A stretch of DNA of 64,000 nucleotides from Oceanicaulis sp. BBD 1991-10 (lineage in GTDB: Bacteria > Pseudomonadota > Alphaproteobacteria > Caulobacterales > Maricaulaceae), in contig LYSW01000009.1 of assembly GCA_001657295.1 (NCBI GenBank), positions 1 to 64,000 of the forward strand, written 5' to 3'. This document shows, piece by piece, positions 17,643 through 27,669 of this stretch; position 1 is the stretch's first letter, and the number at the start of each line of letters is the position of its first letter. The notes beneath the pieces were generated by a model, which worked only from the letters and a program-made list of their open reading frames with translations, ran no database searches and was not told the origin of the DNA. The position numbers and the translations under genes are program-made.

Positions 17643-18224
17643 ATGATCCGTAGTTTCACCGCCCGATTCGGGGCCGCGCTGCCGGGTGCGCTTTGCCTGC
17701 TGGCGGCGCCCGCCCACGCTCAGCTGATCGAAGAGATTCGTGTCGGCGTGGTGGCTCATGACGTCGTCGATCATGCCGAGGACGGCCCGCAGATCGCGCT
17801 GGAGGCGCTGTTCGCGACGCCGGGCTTTCTAGAACCGCTGCTGAGCCCGCGACCTTATCTTTACGCCTCGATCAACACCCAAGGCTTCACCAATCTGGGC
17901 GCCGCCGGCCTCAACTGGACCTGGGCGCCGGTGGAGCGGGTCAGCTTCGAAGGCGCTTTCGGGGTCTCCTATAATGACGGGGTGAAAGACGTCACGGATC
18001 TGCCGCCCGACGACCCCTACCGGATCGAAACGGCCGCCACCCGCGCGCTTTTGGGCTCGAAATGGCTGTTTCATTCCCGTCTCGGCGCTGATTATGCGGT
18101 GACCGAGCGCTGGGCGGTCGGCGTGTTCTACGAACACTTCTCGCACGGTCAGATCATCGCTTCCGGCCGCAATCAGGCGCTGGACGAGTTCGGCGTGCGG
18201 ATCGGCTATCGCTTCGGGGGATAG
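17643..18224 (+). CDS. Acyloxyacyl hydrolase / lipid A 3-O-deacylase (PagL-like)
   Basis: Encodes 193 residues with a signal peptide ending at A-H-A-Q and a small beta-barrel. The C-terminal part has E-H-F-S-H-G, matching the His-x-Ser catalytic pair of PagL, followed by a conserved D-E-F-G-V-R-I-G-Y-R-F segment that supplies the acidic residue and the closing barrel strand. PagL-type enzymes in the outer membrane remove the 3-O acyl chain from lipid A. GAGGGGA precedes the start. Confidence 0.75.
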   Translation: MIRSFTARFGAALPGALCLLAAPAHAQLIEEIRVGVVAHDVVDHAEDGPQIALEALFATPGFLEPLLSPRPYLYASINTQGFTNLGAAGLNWTWAPVERVSFEGAFGVSYNDGVKDVTDLPPDDPYRIETAATRALLGSKWLFHSRLGADYAVTERWAVGVFYEHFSHGQIIASGRNQALDEFGVRIGYRFGG

Positions 18225-18274
18225 GTCAACCGGTCACCGCCCGGTCTTCCGGCGGCGCCGGCGCGGGCGGTCCG

Positions 18275-18760
18275 TCACACTCCCGCGAAGCCCAGCAAGC
18301 CGAGCCGGTCCGCCACGAAGATGAAGGCGATCCCAAAACCCAAAAAGGGTCCGAAGGCGATCATGGTGTCGCCCTTCACCTCGGCCCCGGTGGTCAAGCG
18401 CAGGGCCAAAACCCAGATCAGCGCCGAAACGCTTGCGGCCAGCAGCACCAAGGGCAAGGCGGTCAGTCCGCACCAGGCGCCGCCTGCGGCGAACAGCTTG
18501 GCGTCGCCGCGGCCCAGCCCGGGTTTGCCCCGGGCTTTCTCATAGGCTTTTTCCAGCAGCACCAATACGCCGTATCCGGTTGCGGCGCCCAGCGCGTTGA
18601 GCCAGACCAGCTCGCCCATCAGCCAGGCTGCGCCAAGGCCCGCGGGAATCAGGGGCAGGGTCAGCCAGTCGGGCAGCCGATAGGTGCGGATATCGATGAC
18701 CGACAGCGCGATCAGCGCGGCGACGAGAATCGCGGTCAGTGCAAGCTCGAGCCCGGTCAT
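18275..18760 (-). CDS. Prepilin peptidase-like A24 membrane protein (CpaA type)
   Basis: Encodes 161 residues with about five membrane helices. The two catalytic aspartate contexts of A24 peptidases are present: S-V-I-D-I-R-T-Y-R-L-P-D near residue 23 and G-R-G-D-A-K-L-F near residue 85. The N-terminal methylase domain of PilD is absent, as in the short CpaA/TadV forms that process Flp-type pilins. No tad/cpa genes lie nearby, so its substrate is not obvious. Confidence 0.8.
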   Translation of the reverse strand: MTGLELALTAILVAALIALSVIDIRTYRLPDWLTLPLIPAGLGAAWLMGELVWLNALGAATGYGVLVLLEKAYEKARGKPGLGRGDAKLFAAGGAWCGLTALPLVLLAASVSALIWVLALRLTTGAEVKGDTMIAFGPFLGFGIAFIFVADRLGLLGFAGV

Positions 18761-18829
18761 GGGCGAGATTTATCGCCCGGCTTCACGCCGCCGCCAAGTC
18801 TGCGACGCTGTCACCGGCAAGGCGGGGCG

Positions 18830-19015
18830 GTGTGGAGGACCCGATAAACCACCCTGAGATTGGGGGGTTGACGCCTTGGCGGACCTTGGTTCAGGGTTCT
18901 GACCAGACAGGGCCTGACCGTCTTGTCTCTTAAGCGGTGTCTCTGGGGAGGAGACGTCTCTTAATCGACCAACCAGATCTTATCGCCCGGCGTCTCGCGA
19001 CGCCGGGCTTTTTTT
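18830..19015 (+). ncRNA. Candidate small RNA with strong intrinsic terminator
   Basis: A + strand terminator at 18985-19015 has no + strand gene before it, which points to an independent short transcript. Upstream are a TTGACG element (18868-18873), a hairpin at about 18888-18906 (TGGTTCAG/CTGACCA) and a GTCTC/GAGAC hairpin at about 18939-18956 whose loop exposes GGGGAG. The 5' end is uncertain: if TTGACG is a -35 box, transcription starts near 18900; otherwise earlier. It matches no RNA family I can name. Confidence 0.5.
18985..19015 (+). terminator. Strong rho-independent terminator
   Basis: A perfect 10-bp stem (GCCCGGCGTC / GACGCCGGGC) with a TCGC loop and seven T residues. It is oriented for + strand transcription, while both neighbouring genes are on the minus strand. 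Confidence 0.85.
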
Positions 19016-19023
19016 ATTGGGCT

Positions 19024-19167
19024 TTAGAAGCTCGTCGGGCGGCGCCGTTCGCGGTCTTCCCGCTCTTCGCGCGGTTCGGCGCCTTCCTCGGGAACGGTTG
19101 CGCAGCCTGTAACGGCGAACGCGGCGAAAACGATCCCGAGGGCGGCGAAGAAGGACTTAATCGACAT
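19024..19167 (-). CDS. Small lipoprotein (47 residues)
   Basis: The product begins M-S-I-K-S-F-F followed by a hydrophobic helix and lipobox V-T-G-C at about residues 19-22. The short mature part is dominated by Glu and Arg and ends P-T-S-F. GGGAG lies 7-8 nt before the ATG at 19167. It resembles entericidin-size lipoproteins in format only; the function is unknown. It lies just downstream of the heptad-repeat lipoprotein on the same strand and may share its transcript. Confidence 0.65.
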   Translation of the reverse strand: MSIKSFFAALGIVFAAFAVTGCATVPEEGAEPREEREDRERRRPTSF

Positions 19168-19252
19168 AGACGTCTCCCAGAACTGCCCCGCTTCTAAGGC
19201 GCCAGGTCCCTGCGGGGCTCGGGACCTGGCGAAACAGGCGGGCCGGGCGCCG

Positions 19253-20218
19253 TTACGGCGCCTCGGGCGGCTCCGGCGGGCGCGGCGCTTCAGGCGCGCC
19301 CTCGAGCAATTCGTCCAGCGCGGAACCGGTGACTTCCTCGCCATTCACCCAGGCGCGCACCGAGCCGCTATGGCGTTCGATGCGGATGTCGCGGTTCGCC
19401 CCGCTTGCGCCGAGGCGCGCTTCCATTTCAGCGAGGTCTTCGCGCAGATCGACCAGATCATCGGCGAGGTCGGACCGGGCCTCTTCAAGTTCAGCGCGCT
19501 TGTCCGCGTCCAGCTCGACGCGTTCGCCGTCCTCCATGTACCAGCCGCGTTCCAGCACGCGGTCGATGCCTTCAATGCCCGCTTCCATGCCGCGCACGCC
19601 CGCGCGCAGACCGTGGACCGCCATGCGCTGGCCCATCAGTTCGCTGCGCATCGCGTCACGCTCAATGCGGATCGCCATGCGCTCGGCGTGACGCGCGGCC
19701 CGCTCGGCATGGCGCTCGGCCCGTTCCGCCAGCCGCTCGGCCTGACGCTCAGCGCGTTCCGCCATGCGTTCGGCATGGCGCGCGGCATGTTCGGCGTGAC
19801 GTTCGGCGCGCTCCACATGGATGCGGATGTCCTGCTCGTCCAGCTCGGAAAAGTCGAAATCGAACTCAAACTCGGTGTCGCCGTCGAAATCGAAGGAGAA
19901 GCCGTTGGCGAAGTTTTCGCCGAAATGCTCGCCGAGCTCGGCCATGGCTTCGGCGAAGGCTTCGCGCTGTTCCGGCGTCCACTGGCCGGCGCTGCGAAGC
20001 TCCAGCCGCAGACGGTCGCCGTCGCGCTCCAGGGCCTCTTCGATGGCGGAGGAGGCGTCGCCGCTGTCGTCCAGCACGATACGTTGGCCGTTGACGATCA
20101 GAATGCGGGTTTCCGCTTCATCGTCGGCGGCCGCAGCGGCGGCGCCGGTCTGGGCGCCGGCCGAAGCGCAGGCGATCAGAAGCGGCGCACAGGCGGCCGC
20201 GGCGAACAGGTGTTTCAT
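19253..20218 (-). CDS. Envelope protein with charged heptad repeats
   Basis: Encodes 321 residues. The N-terminus is a secretion signal with possible lipobox L-I-A-C. The centre (about residues 140-190) is a run of 7-residue units of the form A-E-R-x-x-R/E-H, rich in Ala, Glu, Arg and His, predicting a long single helix or coiled coil. It is preceded by a Phe/Asp-rich stretch and followed by an acidic helical region. No enzyme motif is seen. The start at 20218 is chosen to begin with the signal sequence. I do not recognise the family. Confidence 0.65.
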   Translation of the reverse strand: MKHLFAAAACAPLLIACASAGAQTGAAAAAADDEAETRILIVNGQRIVLDDSGDASSAIEEALERDGDRLRLELRSAGQWTPEQREAFAEAMAELGEHFGENFANGFSFDFDGDTEFEFDFDFSELDEQDIRIHVERAERHAEHAARHAERMAERAERQAERLAERAERHAERAARHAERMAIRIERDAMRSELMGQRMAVHGLRAGVRGMEAGIEGIDRVLERGWYMEDGERVELDADKRAELEEARSDLADDLVDLREDLAEMEARLGASGANRDIRIERHSGSVRAWVNGEEVTGSALDELLEGAPEAPRPPEPPEAP

Positions 20219-20350
20219 TACTGTGGTCCTCCCAAGTCTGTGGCGCACCTTGATCCCGCCAGCCTTACCGGGGGTGTTCTAACGCCTTAACAATCGGCAA
20301 GGCTGTCGCTGGACAGCCTTGTCGGCGAGCGCTAGCACAGGGTCCGAGGG

Positions 20351-21502
20351 ATGAGTTGGAGACCGCCTGTGATGATGGACCGACGCACTGTGCTCGGCGG
20401 GCTCGCCGCCGGCGCCGGCGCCAGCCTTGCGCCCAAGGCGAGCGCTGCGGAGAGCCGCTGGCGCGACGCGCCGCTGGAGGTGCTGGTCGGCCGCACGCTG
20501 ATTTTGGGATTCATCGGCTCCACGGCGGATGCCGAGGGCGGTGATCAGATCGAGCTCGATCTCGCCTCCGGGGCCATCGGAGGCGTGCTTTTCCTGCGCC
20601 ACAATGCGCGGTCCAAGGCGGGCGTCGAGGGCCTGGCCCGCCGCTTCCGGGACGCGGAGCCGAACGCCTGGCTGTCGATCGATCAGGAGGGCGGCTTCGT
20701 ACAGCGGCTGACGGCGGATATGGGCTATGGCGATATCCCGACCGCGCGGGAATTGACCGAGATGGGACCGGAGGGCGCGCGCCAGGTTTTCCGGATCGCG
20801 GCGGCGGAGCTGGCCGCCGCCGGCTTCTGCCTCAACCTTGCGCCGGTCGCCGATCTCCATTTGGACGGCAATGAGGTGATCGGGCGCTGGGACCGGGCCT
20901 TCGGCGACGATCCGGCGGTGGCCGCGCAATTCTGCTCGCTCTTCATCGAGGAGATGGAGGCGGCGGGCATCGCCTGCGCCATCAAGCATTTTCCCGGCCA
21001 TGGCCGCTCGTCGGGCGACAGCCATTACGGCTTTGTCGATCTGACGGAGACATGGAGCTTTGAAGAGGTCGAGCCCTTCGCCCGCCTGATCGCGGACGAC
21101 AAGGCGCATCTGGTCATGGGCGGTCATCTGATCAATCGGCGTCTGGATCCCTCGGGCGATCCGGTGACGCTGTCGCGGCCGGTCCTGCACGGTCTCCTGC
21201 GCCAGGCGATGCGCTATGACGGCGCGGTGATCACCGATGATCTGGATATGGGCGCCATTCGCGATCACTACACGCGAGAACAAGCGATCGTGGGCTCGCT
21301 GGCGGCGGGCAATGACTTGCTGCTGATCTCCAATTCGGCCGATCCGGACCCCGACCTGCCCCGCCGGGCGCTGGACTGGGTCGGCGAAGCGATCGAGCGC
21401 GGAGACCTGACCCTGGACCGCCTGATCGAGGCGAATATGCGCATCGATCAGCTCAATGGTCATGTCGGCCGGCACGCCGCCATGCTGACCCCGCCGCGCT
21501 GA
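20351..21502 (+). CDS. Glycoside hydrolase family 3 protein (NagZ-like beta-N-acetylhexosaminidase)
   Basis: Encodes 383 residues. A twin-arginine-type signal (D-R-R-T-V-L-G-G) lies near the N-terminus, so it is probably exported; in-frame ATGs at 20372/20375 are alternative starts. GH3 motifs are intact: S-I-D-Q-E-G-G-F-V-Q-R-L, the NagZ loop K-H-F-P-G-H-G-R-S-S-G-D-S-H and the nucleophile region I-T-D-D-L-D-M-G-A. NagZ-type enzymes release GlcNAc from muropeptides; a periplasmic form would differ from the cytosolic E. coli enzyme. It overlaps the next gene by 1 nt (TGATG), so translation is coupled. Confidence 0.83.
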   Translation: MSWRPPVMMDRRTVLGGLAAGAGASLAPKASAAESRWRDAPLEVLVGRTLILGFIGSTADAEGGDQIELDLASGAIGGVLFLRHNARSKAGVEGLARRFRDAEPNAWLSIDQEGGFVQRLTADMGYGDIPTARELTEMGPEGARQVFRIAAAELAAAGFCLNLAPVADLHLDGNEVIGRWDRAFGDDPAVAAQFCSLFIEEMEAAGIACAIKHFPGHGRSSGDSHYGFVDLTETWSFEEVEPFARLIADDKAHLVMGGHLINRRLDPSGDPVTLSRPVLHGLLRQAMRYDGAVITDDLDMGAIRDHYTREQAIVGSLAAGNDLLLISNSADPDPDLPRRALDWVGEAIERGDLTLDRLIEANMRIDQLNGHVGRHAAMLTPPR

Positions 21503-22362
21503 TGGCGGGGAAGGCCCACACCGCCGGCCTGACCGATCTGCTCAATGAAGCGCGGCCTTATCTCGCGCGCTATCTCGCCGCCTGGGCGCCGTTGGTGGCG
21601 GCTTATGTCACCGTATTCCTGTTCACCTCCAGCATTCCCTTCGGCTGGGCGTTGTTCACCGCGCTGGCGAATATCCTGGCGCCCCTGATCCTGGGCGTAC
21701 CGGTCTTCGCCATCGTCGCGCGCTATCTGTTCCGCGCCAGCCCGCTGGTGCAGCTGGCGGCGCACATGGCGCTGTCGCTGGTCTTCACCTTTGTCTGGTA
21801 CGCTCTTTTGATGCAGGAGCTGAGCCTGATCGGCTGGTGGCGCTTCGGGGAATACACGCCGACCGCCTTCGCCGGACCGGCGCTGACCTGGCAGCTTTTC
21901 CAGGGCCTGGTGGTGTATTTCCTGATCGTGGCGGGCGCCTATGTCATCGTCATGATGGTGCGCGGCAGCTATCTGATCGCCGGCCTGGTCCCGCCCCCGC
22001 GCGACGCTGAACCGCTGCCCGATCCGGAGCCCGGCGCGAGCCGCATCTTCGTGAAAAGCGCGGACGGCTATCTACCCCTGGATTTCGACGACATCGTGTC
22101 GATCAGCGGCGCGGACGACTATTGTGAAGTGAGGACGCCGGTCGCGACCCACCTCATCCGCATGACTCTGTCCGCCTTTGAAGAGCGGCTGGATCCGGAG
22201 CGCTTCGTGCGCGTGCACCGCTCTCACATCGTCGCCCTGTCGCGAATCCAGCGGGTCGAACCGCGCTCGGGCGGCGGGCTGACGCTGCACATGGTCGGCG
22301 GTCTCACCGTGCAAGCCAGCCGGGCGGGTGCGGCGGCCCTGCAGCCCTTTCTGGTCACCTGA
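21502..22362 (+). CDS. Membrane-anchored LytTR transcriptional regulator
   Basis: Encodes 286 residues. The first 165 contain about four transmembrane helices; a Pro-rich linker leads to a C-terminal LytTR DNA-binding domain (about 190-283) with I-F-V-K-S-A-D-G-Y, I-S-G-A-D-D-Y-C-E-V and F-V-R-V-H-R-S-H-I-V. LytTR proteins with membrane domains instead of receivers occur in alphaproteobacteria and bind direct-repeat promoters. Coupling to the GH3 gene suggests a cell-wall or glycan-related signal. Confidence 0.85.
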   Translation: MAGKAHTAGLTDLLNEARPYLARYLAAWAPLVAAYVTVFLFTSSIPFGWALFTALANILAPLILGVPVFAIVARYLFRASPLVQLAAHMALSLVFTFVWYALLMQELSLIGWWRFGEYTPTAFAGPALTWQLFQGLVVYFLIVAGAYVIVMMVRGSYLIAGLVPPPRDAEPLPDPEPGASRIFVKSADGYLPLDFDDIVSISGADDYCEVRTPVATHLIRMTLSAFEERLDPERFVRVHRSHIVALSRIQRVEPRSGGGLTLHMVGGLTVQASRAGAAALQPFLVT

Positions 22363-22492
22363 CCCGCCTCCATTCACCGTTCAGCACCGCTCATTCGCCG
22401 CCGGATGCGCCTTTCTCGCCGCAATTCGGGCGGGCGCAGCGGCGTGCGCGATAGCGTGGCGGCGTCGTTCAATCACGCCCATGGAGCCCGCC

Positions 22493-23899
22493 ATGCGTTC
22501 AAGCCTCGCCCTCATCGCCGCCATCGTGCTCGCCCTTGTCATCGCCGCGATCAGCCAGACCCGGGCCCAGGCGCCGGACCGGCTGCTCATCGATTCGGTC
22601 CATCTGGTGGATCCTGAGACCGGCGTAGTCACGCGAGACCGGGCGCTGGTGATCGAAGACGGGCGTCTGGCGGACATCCTTCCGGCCGGCGCGGCGCTGG
22701 AGGCGCGCGAGCGCATAGACGGCGCGGGGCGCTATGTCACGCCGGGGCTCTGGGACAGCCATGTCCATGCGCTTGGCGATGTGGAGGATGCGCTGGACCG
22801 GGTGCTGCCGATGTTCATCGCCTATGGCGTCACCCATGTGCGCGACATGGCCTCCAATCTGGACCGGCTGCAGACGGTGCGCGCGGCGATCGCCGAAGAC
22901 TCAAGCCGGATTGCGCCGACGATGCTCGCCGCCGGACCGCTGCTCATCGAGCAGGAGGTGCGCTGGTACGGCGATATTCAGCGCGCCGTGGGCGGACCCG
23001 GCGCGCCCGAGCAGGCGGTCGAGGAGCTGGCCGGGGCCGGGGTCGATTTCCTCAAGGCCTATACCGGTCTGAGCGCAGAAAGCTATGCGGCCGTAATGGC
23101 GGCGGCCGACGCGCGCGGTCTGCCCGTCGACGGCCACGTGCCCGATTCCATGGGGCTGATCGGCGTGATCGACGCCGGCCAGCGGACCATCGAGCATCTG
23201 GACATCTCCGCCTTTCTGAGCTGTGCGGGCGGGCCTGACGGCGCATTCGGCAATCATATCGCCATCCGCTTCAGCGTGGGCATGGAAGCCCATATGCGCA
23301 ATCTCGCCGCATTCTGGGACGCGTTCGATTGGCGGACCTGTGGTCCGGCTCTGGAGCGTTTCGGCGCGCGCGGCGGGGCGCTGACGCCGACCCTGTCCAT
23401 GGAGATGCGCGAGCGCGGCATGATCCCTGAGGGGGCGCTGAACCGACTGTCCGCAGGCTCGCGCGACTGGTGCCTGCAGGGGCTGGAGGAAATCGACGCG
23501 GCGCCCGAAGAGGTGCGCGCCGCCGCCTACGCGGCGCTGCGCGGCGCCCTCCTGCGGGTGAAGGCCGCGGGGGTGACCTTGCTCGCCGGCACGGACACGC
23601 CCAATCACTGCATCATCGCGGGTCTGGGGCTGGCCGCCGAGCTGGAGCTGCTCGCGCAGGCCGGGCTCAGCCCGCTGGAGGTCCTGCAATCCGCCACGGC
23701 GAACCCCGCGCGGCTCTTCGGTGCGCCGGGCGGCGTAGAGCGCGGCGCGCCGGCGGATTTCATTTTGCTGGACGCCAATCCCCTGGAAGACGTCACCGCC
23801 TATCGCGCGCCGAGCGGGGTCTACACGCAGGGCCGGTGGTTTGACGACGCGGCCCTTGAGGCCCTGCGCGAAGCGGGACGGACCGATCAGGGGGAGTGA
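22493..23899 (+). CDS. Secreted amidohydrolase
   Basis: Encodes 468 residues with a signal peptide (about 1-26). Metal-dependent amidohydrolase features: D-S-H-V-H-A at residues 88-93, D-G-H-V-P-D-S, I-E-H-L-D and the C-terminal L-A-G-T-D-T-P-N with the catalytic Asp, then the usual V-E-R-G-A-P-A-D-F-I-L-L-D ending. It resembles prolidase/imidazolonepropionase-like periplasmic hydrolases; the substrate cannot be told. The start at 22493 has GGAG 7 nt upstream and gives the signal peptide. Its 3' end overlaps the convergent TetR gene by 13 nt. Confidence 0.85.
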   Translation: MRSSLALIAAIVLALVIAAISQTRAQAPDRLLIDSVHLVDPETGVVTRDRALVIEDGRLADILPAGAALEARERIDGAGRYVTPGLWDSHVHALGDVEDALDRVLPMFIAYGVTHVRDMASNLDRLQTVRAAIAEDSSRIAPTMLAAGPLLIEQEVRWYGDIQRAVGGPGAPEQAVEELAGAGVDFLKAYTGLSAESYAAVMAAADARGLPVDGHVPDSMGLIGVIDAGQRTIEHLDISAFLSCAGGPDGAFGNHIAIRFSVGMEAHMRNLAAFWDAFDWRTCGPALERFGARGGALTPTLSMEMRERGMIPEGALNRLSAGSRDWCLQGLEEIDAAPEEVRAAAYAALRGALLRVKAAGVTLLAGTDTPNHCIIAGLGLAAELELLAQAGLSPLEVLQSATANPARLFGAPGGVERGAPADFILLDANPLEDVTAYRAPSGVYTQGRWFDDAALEALREAGRTDQGE

Positions 23900-24483
23900 A
23901 GCGGGGGTTTGACTTCATGGGGCGGGGCCAGCGCGTCACGCATTAGATGCTTGAGCGTGTCGGCGGCGCCGGACCAAGGCGCGATATGATGGCGCGCCAT
24001 CACCGCCCACTGGCTCAAAACGCCCTGCGGCACGGTGGACAGCATGACGGCGTCGATATCGCCGCGGATATCGCCGGACTTCTGACCCTCGCGAATCCAG
24101 GCGATCAGCAGGGCGGCGACCGTGTGGTCGCCATACTCCTCGCGCACTTTCGGCCAGAACACATTGTGCATCTCGTCCAGAAACAGCAGGGGCGAGGGTT
24201 TGATCCGGTGCAGATCCACGCAGGCGTCCAGATAAGCGTCGAGCTTGTCCAGCGCCGGCATGGATGTGCGCACCCGGCCTTCAACAGCTTCCAGAACCGC
24301 GTCATAGGCCTTGCGGTAAAGCGCCAGGCCCAGCGCCTCCTTGCTGGGATAATGGCGATAAAGCGCCGGATTGGTCAGACCGGCGTCCGCCGCGATATCG
24401 CGGATCGACACCCCGTCAAAGCCGCGCTCGGAAAACAGCTTGAAGGCCGAATTAAGGATCTTGATCTGACCGGCGGCGGGCAT
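23887..24483 (-). CDS. TetR/AcrR family transcriptional regulator
   Basis: Encodes 198 residues. The N-terminal helix-turn-helix is typical: I-L-N-S-A-F-K-L-F-S-E-R-G-F-D-G-V-S-I-R-D-I-A, then L-Y-R-H-Y-P-S-K-E-A-L. The C-terminal ligand domain is generic, so the inducer is unknown. A palindromic operator lies 12 nt upstream of the start, indicating autoregulation. Other possible targets are the + strand small secreted protein gene beginning at 24689 and distant genes. Confidence 0.87.
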   Translation of the reverse strand: MPAAGQIKILNSAFKLFSERGFDGVSIRDIAADAGLTNPALYRHYPSKEALGLALYRKAYDAVLEAVEGRVRTSMPALDKLDAYLDACVDLHRIKPSPLLFLDEMHNVFWPKVREEYGDHTVAALLIAWIREGQKSGDIRGDIDAVMLSTVPQGVLSQWAVMARHHIAPWSGAADTLKHLMRDALAPPHEVKPPLHSP

Positions 24484-24494
24484 GCGGACACTCC

Positions 24495-24510
24495 ATTAGC
24501 GAGCGCTAAT
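24495..24510. promoter_or_regulatory. TetR-type palindromic operator
   Basis: ATTAGCGAGCGCTAAT: arms ATTAGCG and CGCTAAT flank a 2-nt centre, the spacing typical of TetR-family sites. It lies immediately upstream of the tetR gene at 23887-24483. Confidence 0.75.
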
Positions 24511-24626
24511 TTGGGCGTGATTGCCCGTATCCGGTCAAGCGCACGCCGGCTCAGGGGCGCATAAAACCGCATCCATCATTCGTTAAGCCTAATATATACT
24601 TCATAATACGGGAATTATCTTCGACC

Positions 24627-24656
24627 TTGACGCGATTTGGCGCGGTCCTTGATAGT
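24627..24656 (+). promoter_or_regulatory. Sigma70-like promoter of the small secreted protein gene
   Basis: TTGACG at 24627-24632 and GATAGT at 24651-24656 with an 18-nt spacer; the predicted start near 24663 leaves a leader of about 26 nt before the ATG at 24689, which includes the AAGGAG ribosome site. Confidence 0.45.
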
Positions 24657-24688
24657 TGCGCTCCCCTCAACTTTGAAAGGAGCTTCTC

Positions 24689-24934
24689 ATGAAGCGCATT
24701 GTTCTTGCCGCCGCGTCGGCGCTTGGCCTGTCCGTCGCCTTCACGCCGATCGCGGCTGCTGAAACCTTCAGTGAATGCCGCGAGCGCTGGGAAGATGATT
24801 GCGCGCTCTTCGTGCCGCGCGGCTCGGCGAGCTGGGCGACCTGCGTCGAAACCGGGATCGCCATTGAATGCCAATTCCTGCCGGGCGCGGCGACGATTGA
24901 TGTTGAAGATGTCCTGGGCAAGCTGAACGAGTAG
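24689..24934 (+). CDS. Small secreted cysteine-containing protein
   Basis: Encodes 81 residues: a signal peptide (about 1-24) and a short acidic mature part with four cysteines spaced as C-R-E-R-W-E-D-D-C and C-V-E-T-G-I-A-I-E-C, suggesting two disulfides. An AAGGAG box precedes the start, a promoter is visible upstream and a terminator follows, so it is a complete small transcription unit. The family is not recognised. Confidence 0.75.
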   Translation: MKRIVLAAASALGLSVAFTPIAAAETFSECRERWEDDCALFVPRGSASWATCVETGIAIECQFLPGAATIDVEDVLGKLNE

Positions 24935-24958
24935 ATTTCAACAATCGGCGTTCAAGCG

Positions 24959-24988
24959 AGGGCGGCCCTGACGGCCGCCCTTTGTCTT
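24959..24988 (+). terminator. Terminator after the small secreted protein gene
   Basis: Stem GGGCGGCC / GGCCGCCC with a short CTGAC loop, followed by TTTGTCTT. Confidence 0.75.
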
Positions 24989-25201
24989 GGGCCTGAAGCG
25001 GAAATCGTCAGGGGCGATCCCAAGGCGATCGGCGCCGCATCCGAGCGGAAAGAAGAGGCGGTGGGTTTGAGCCGCCGATCACCGCCTCAAGGCAGTCTTT
25101 CGCCGCGCAGTCCCGGCTCGCTCCACCTGTCCCACACGGTTTTGCTCCCGGTCCGGACGGGTTTTTAGTAGCGTTCCTGCGTCTCCGTCACGACGCTGGG
25201 A

Positions 25202-25870
25202 ATGGTCATGAAACGCGAATGGATTGAGAGCCTGAAGAACAACACGCGGCTGGACGTGCGTTTGCCCGACCAGCTCAAAGACGAGTTTCTCGCCCGCTGC
25301 CGCGCCGAAGGCGTGTCGAGCGGGGCGGTCATCCGGTCGCTGATCATCGACTATCTCAAATCACCGCCGACGCAGGTCGCGACCTGGCTGAGGCAGATCA
25401 AGGAGACGATAGTGAAACGATCAAAATGGATTGCGGGATTGACCGGCGGCGCTGCGGCGGCGGGGCTGGCGGCGATGTCCGTCCTGTTTGCGCCGATGGC
25501 GAGCGCGGAGGAGGTGCGGGTCGATTATCAATTACGGGTCAGCGTCGACGGCGAGCTGCAGTCTTTCTCGGGCATGGCGGAGATGGGCCTCGGCGACGGC
25601 TTGATCGACGCGCCTGTAAACGCGGACGGCGAGGTGGTCGTCAGGATCGTCATCCTGCCCCGCGCGTGCGACGCGGCCGCCTTAAGTCTCGATCCCGCCT
25701 GTGAAGTCGCATTCCAGCTTCACGTATTCCAGGTCAGCGGCGAGGAGCTTGGAACGCTTCTGGCGAGCTTCAACCTGTTCGGCCAGGTCGGCGAAGCGAT
25801 GAATTTCGCCAATTTCAACAATGACGGCGCGCCGACGCTGGCGCTTCAAATTCGGGCGCATCCGGTCTGA
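25202..25870 (+). CDS. Membrane-anchored ribbon-helix-helix-like protein with periplasmic domain
   Basis: Encodes 222 residues. Residues 14-60 look like a ribbon-helix-helix domain: T-R-L-D-V-R-L-P-D-Q-L-K-D-E-F, a turn, then G-V-S-S-G-A-V-I-R-S-L-I-I-D-Y-L. A transmembrane segment at about 78-100 follows, then a beta-rich periplasmic domain with two cysteines. A cytosolic DNA-binding-like domain tethered to an exported sensor-like domain is unusual. Alternative start at 25208. No partner gene is obvious; groEL is convergent. Confidence 0.65.
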   Translation: MVMKREWIESLKNNTRLDVRLPDQLKDEFLARCRAEGVSSGAVIRSLIIDYLKSPPTQVATWLRQIKETIVKRSKWIAGLTGGAAAAGLAAMSVLFAPMASAEEVRVDYQLRVSVDGELQSFSGMAEMGLGDGLIDAPVNADGEVVVRIVILPRACDAAALSLDPACEVAFQLHVFQVSGEELGTLLASFNLFGQVGEAMNFANFNNDGAPTLALQIRAHPV

Positions 25871-25904
25871 GCCTGACGCCGCGCCATCGAAACACGGCGT
25901 GAAA

Positions 25905-25938
25905 ACAAAAAAAGGGCGGCTCGATCGAGCCGCCCTTT
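25905..25938 (-). terminator. Rho-independent terminator of groESL
   Basis: A perfect 12-bp-arm palindrome (AGGGCGGCTCGA and its complement, 25913-25936), followed in the minus direction by seven T residues. It can also close the + strand gene ending at 25870. Confidence 0.85.
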
Positions 25939-25967
25939 CCAGTCTGAGTGCGTGGATCAGCGCGGGC

Positions 25968-27644
<1,677 letters not shown>

Positions 27645-27669
27645 TCAGGCGGAAAAAAAGCGGCGCGCG

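Noticed and set aside
20298-20321. Perfect 10-bp hairpin between the heptad-repeat protein gene and the GH3 gene
   Set aside because: It lies in a divergent promoter region and has no T-run, so terminator is unlikely; no other role can be argued.
25000-25170. Possible small RNA before the ribbon-helix-helix gene (GAGGCGGTG/CACCGCCTC hairpin and a short stem followed by TTTTT)
   Set aside because: The terminator-like stem has only 4 bp and no promoter is evident, so the support is too thin for a feature.
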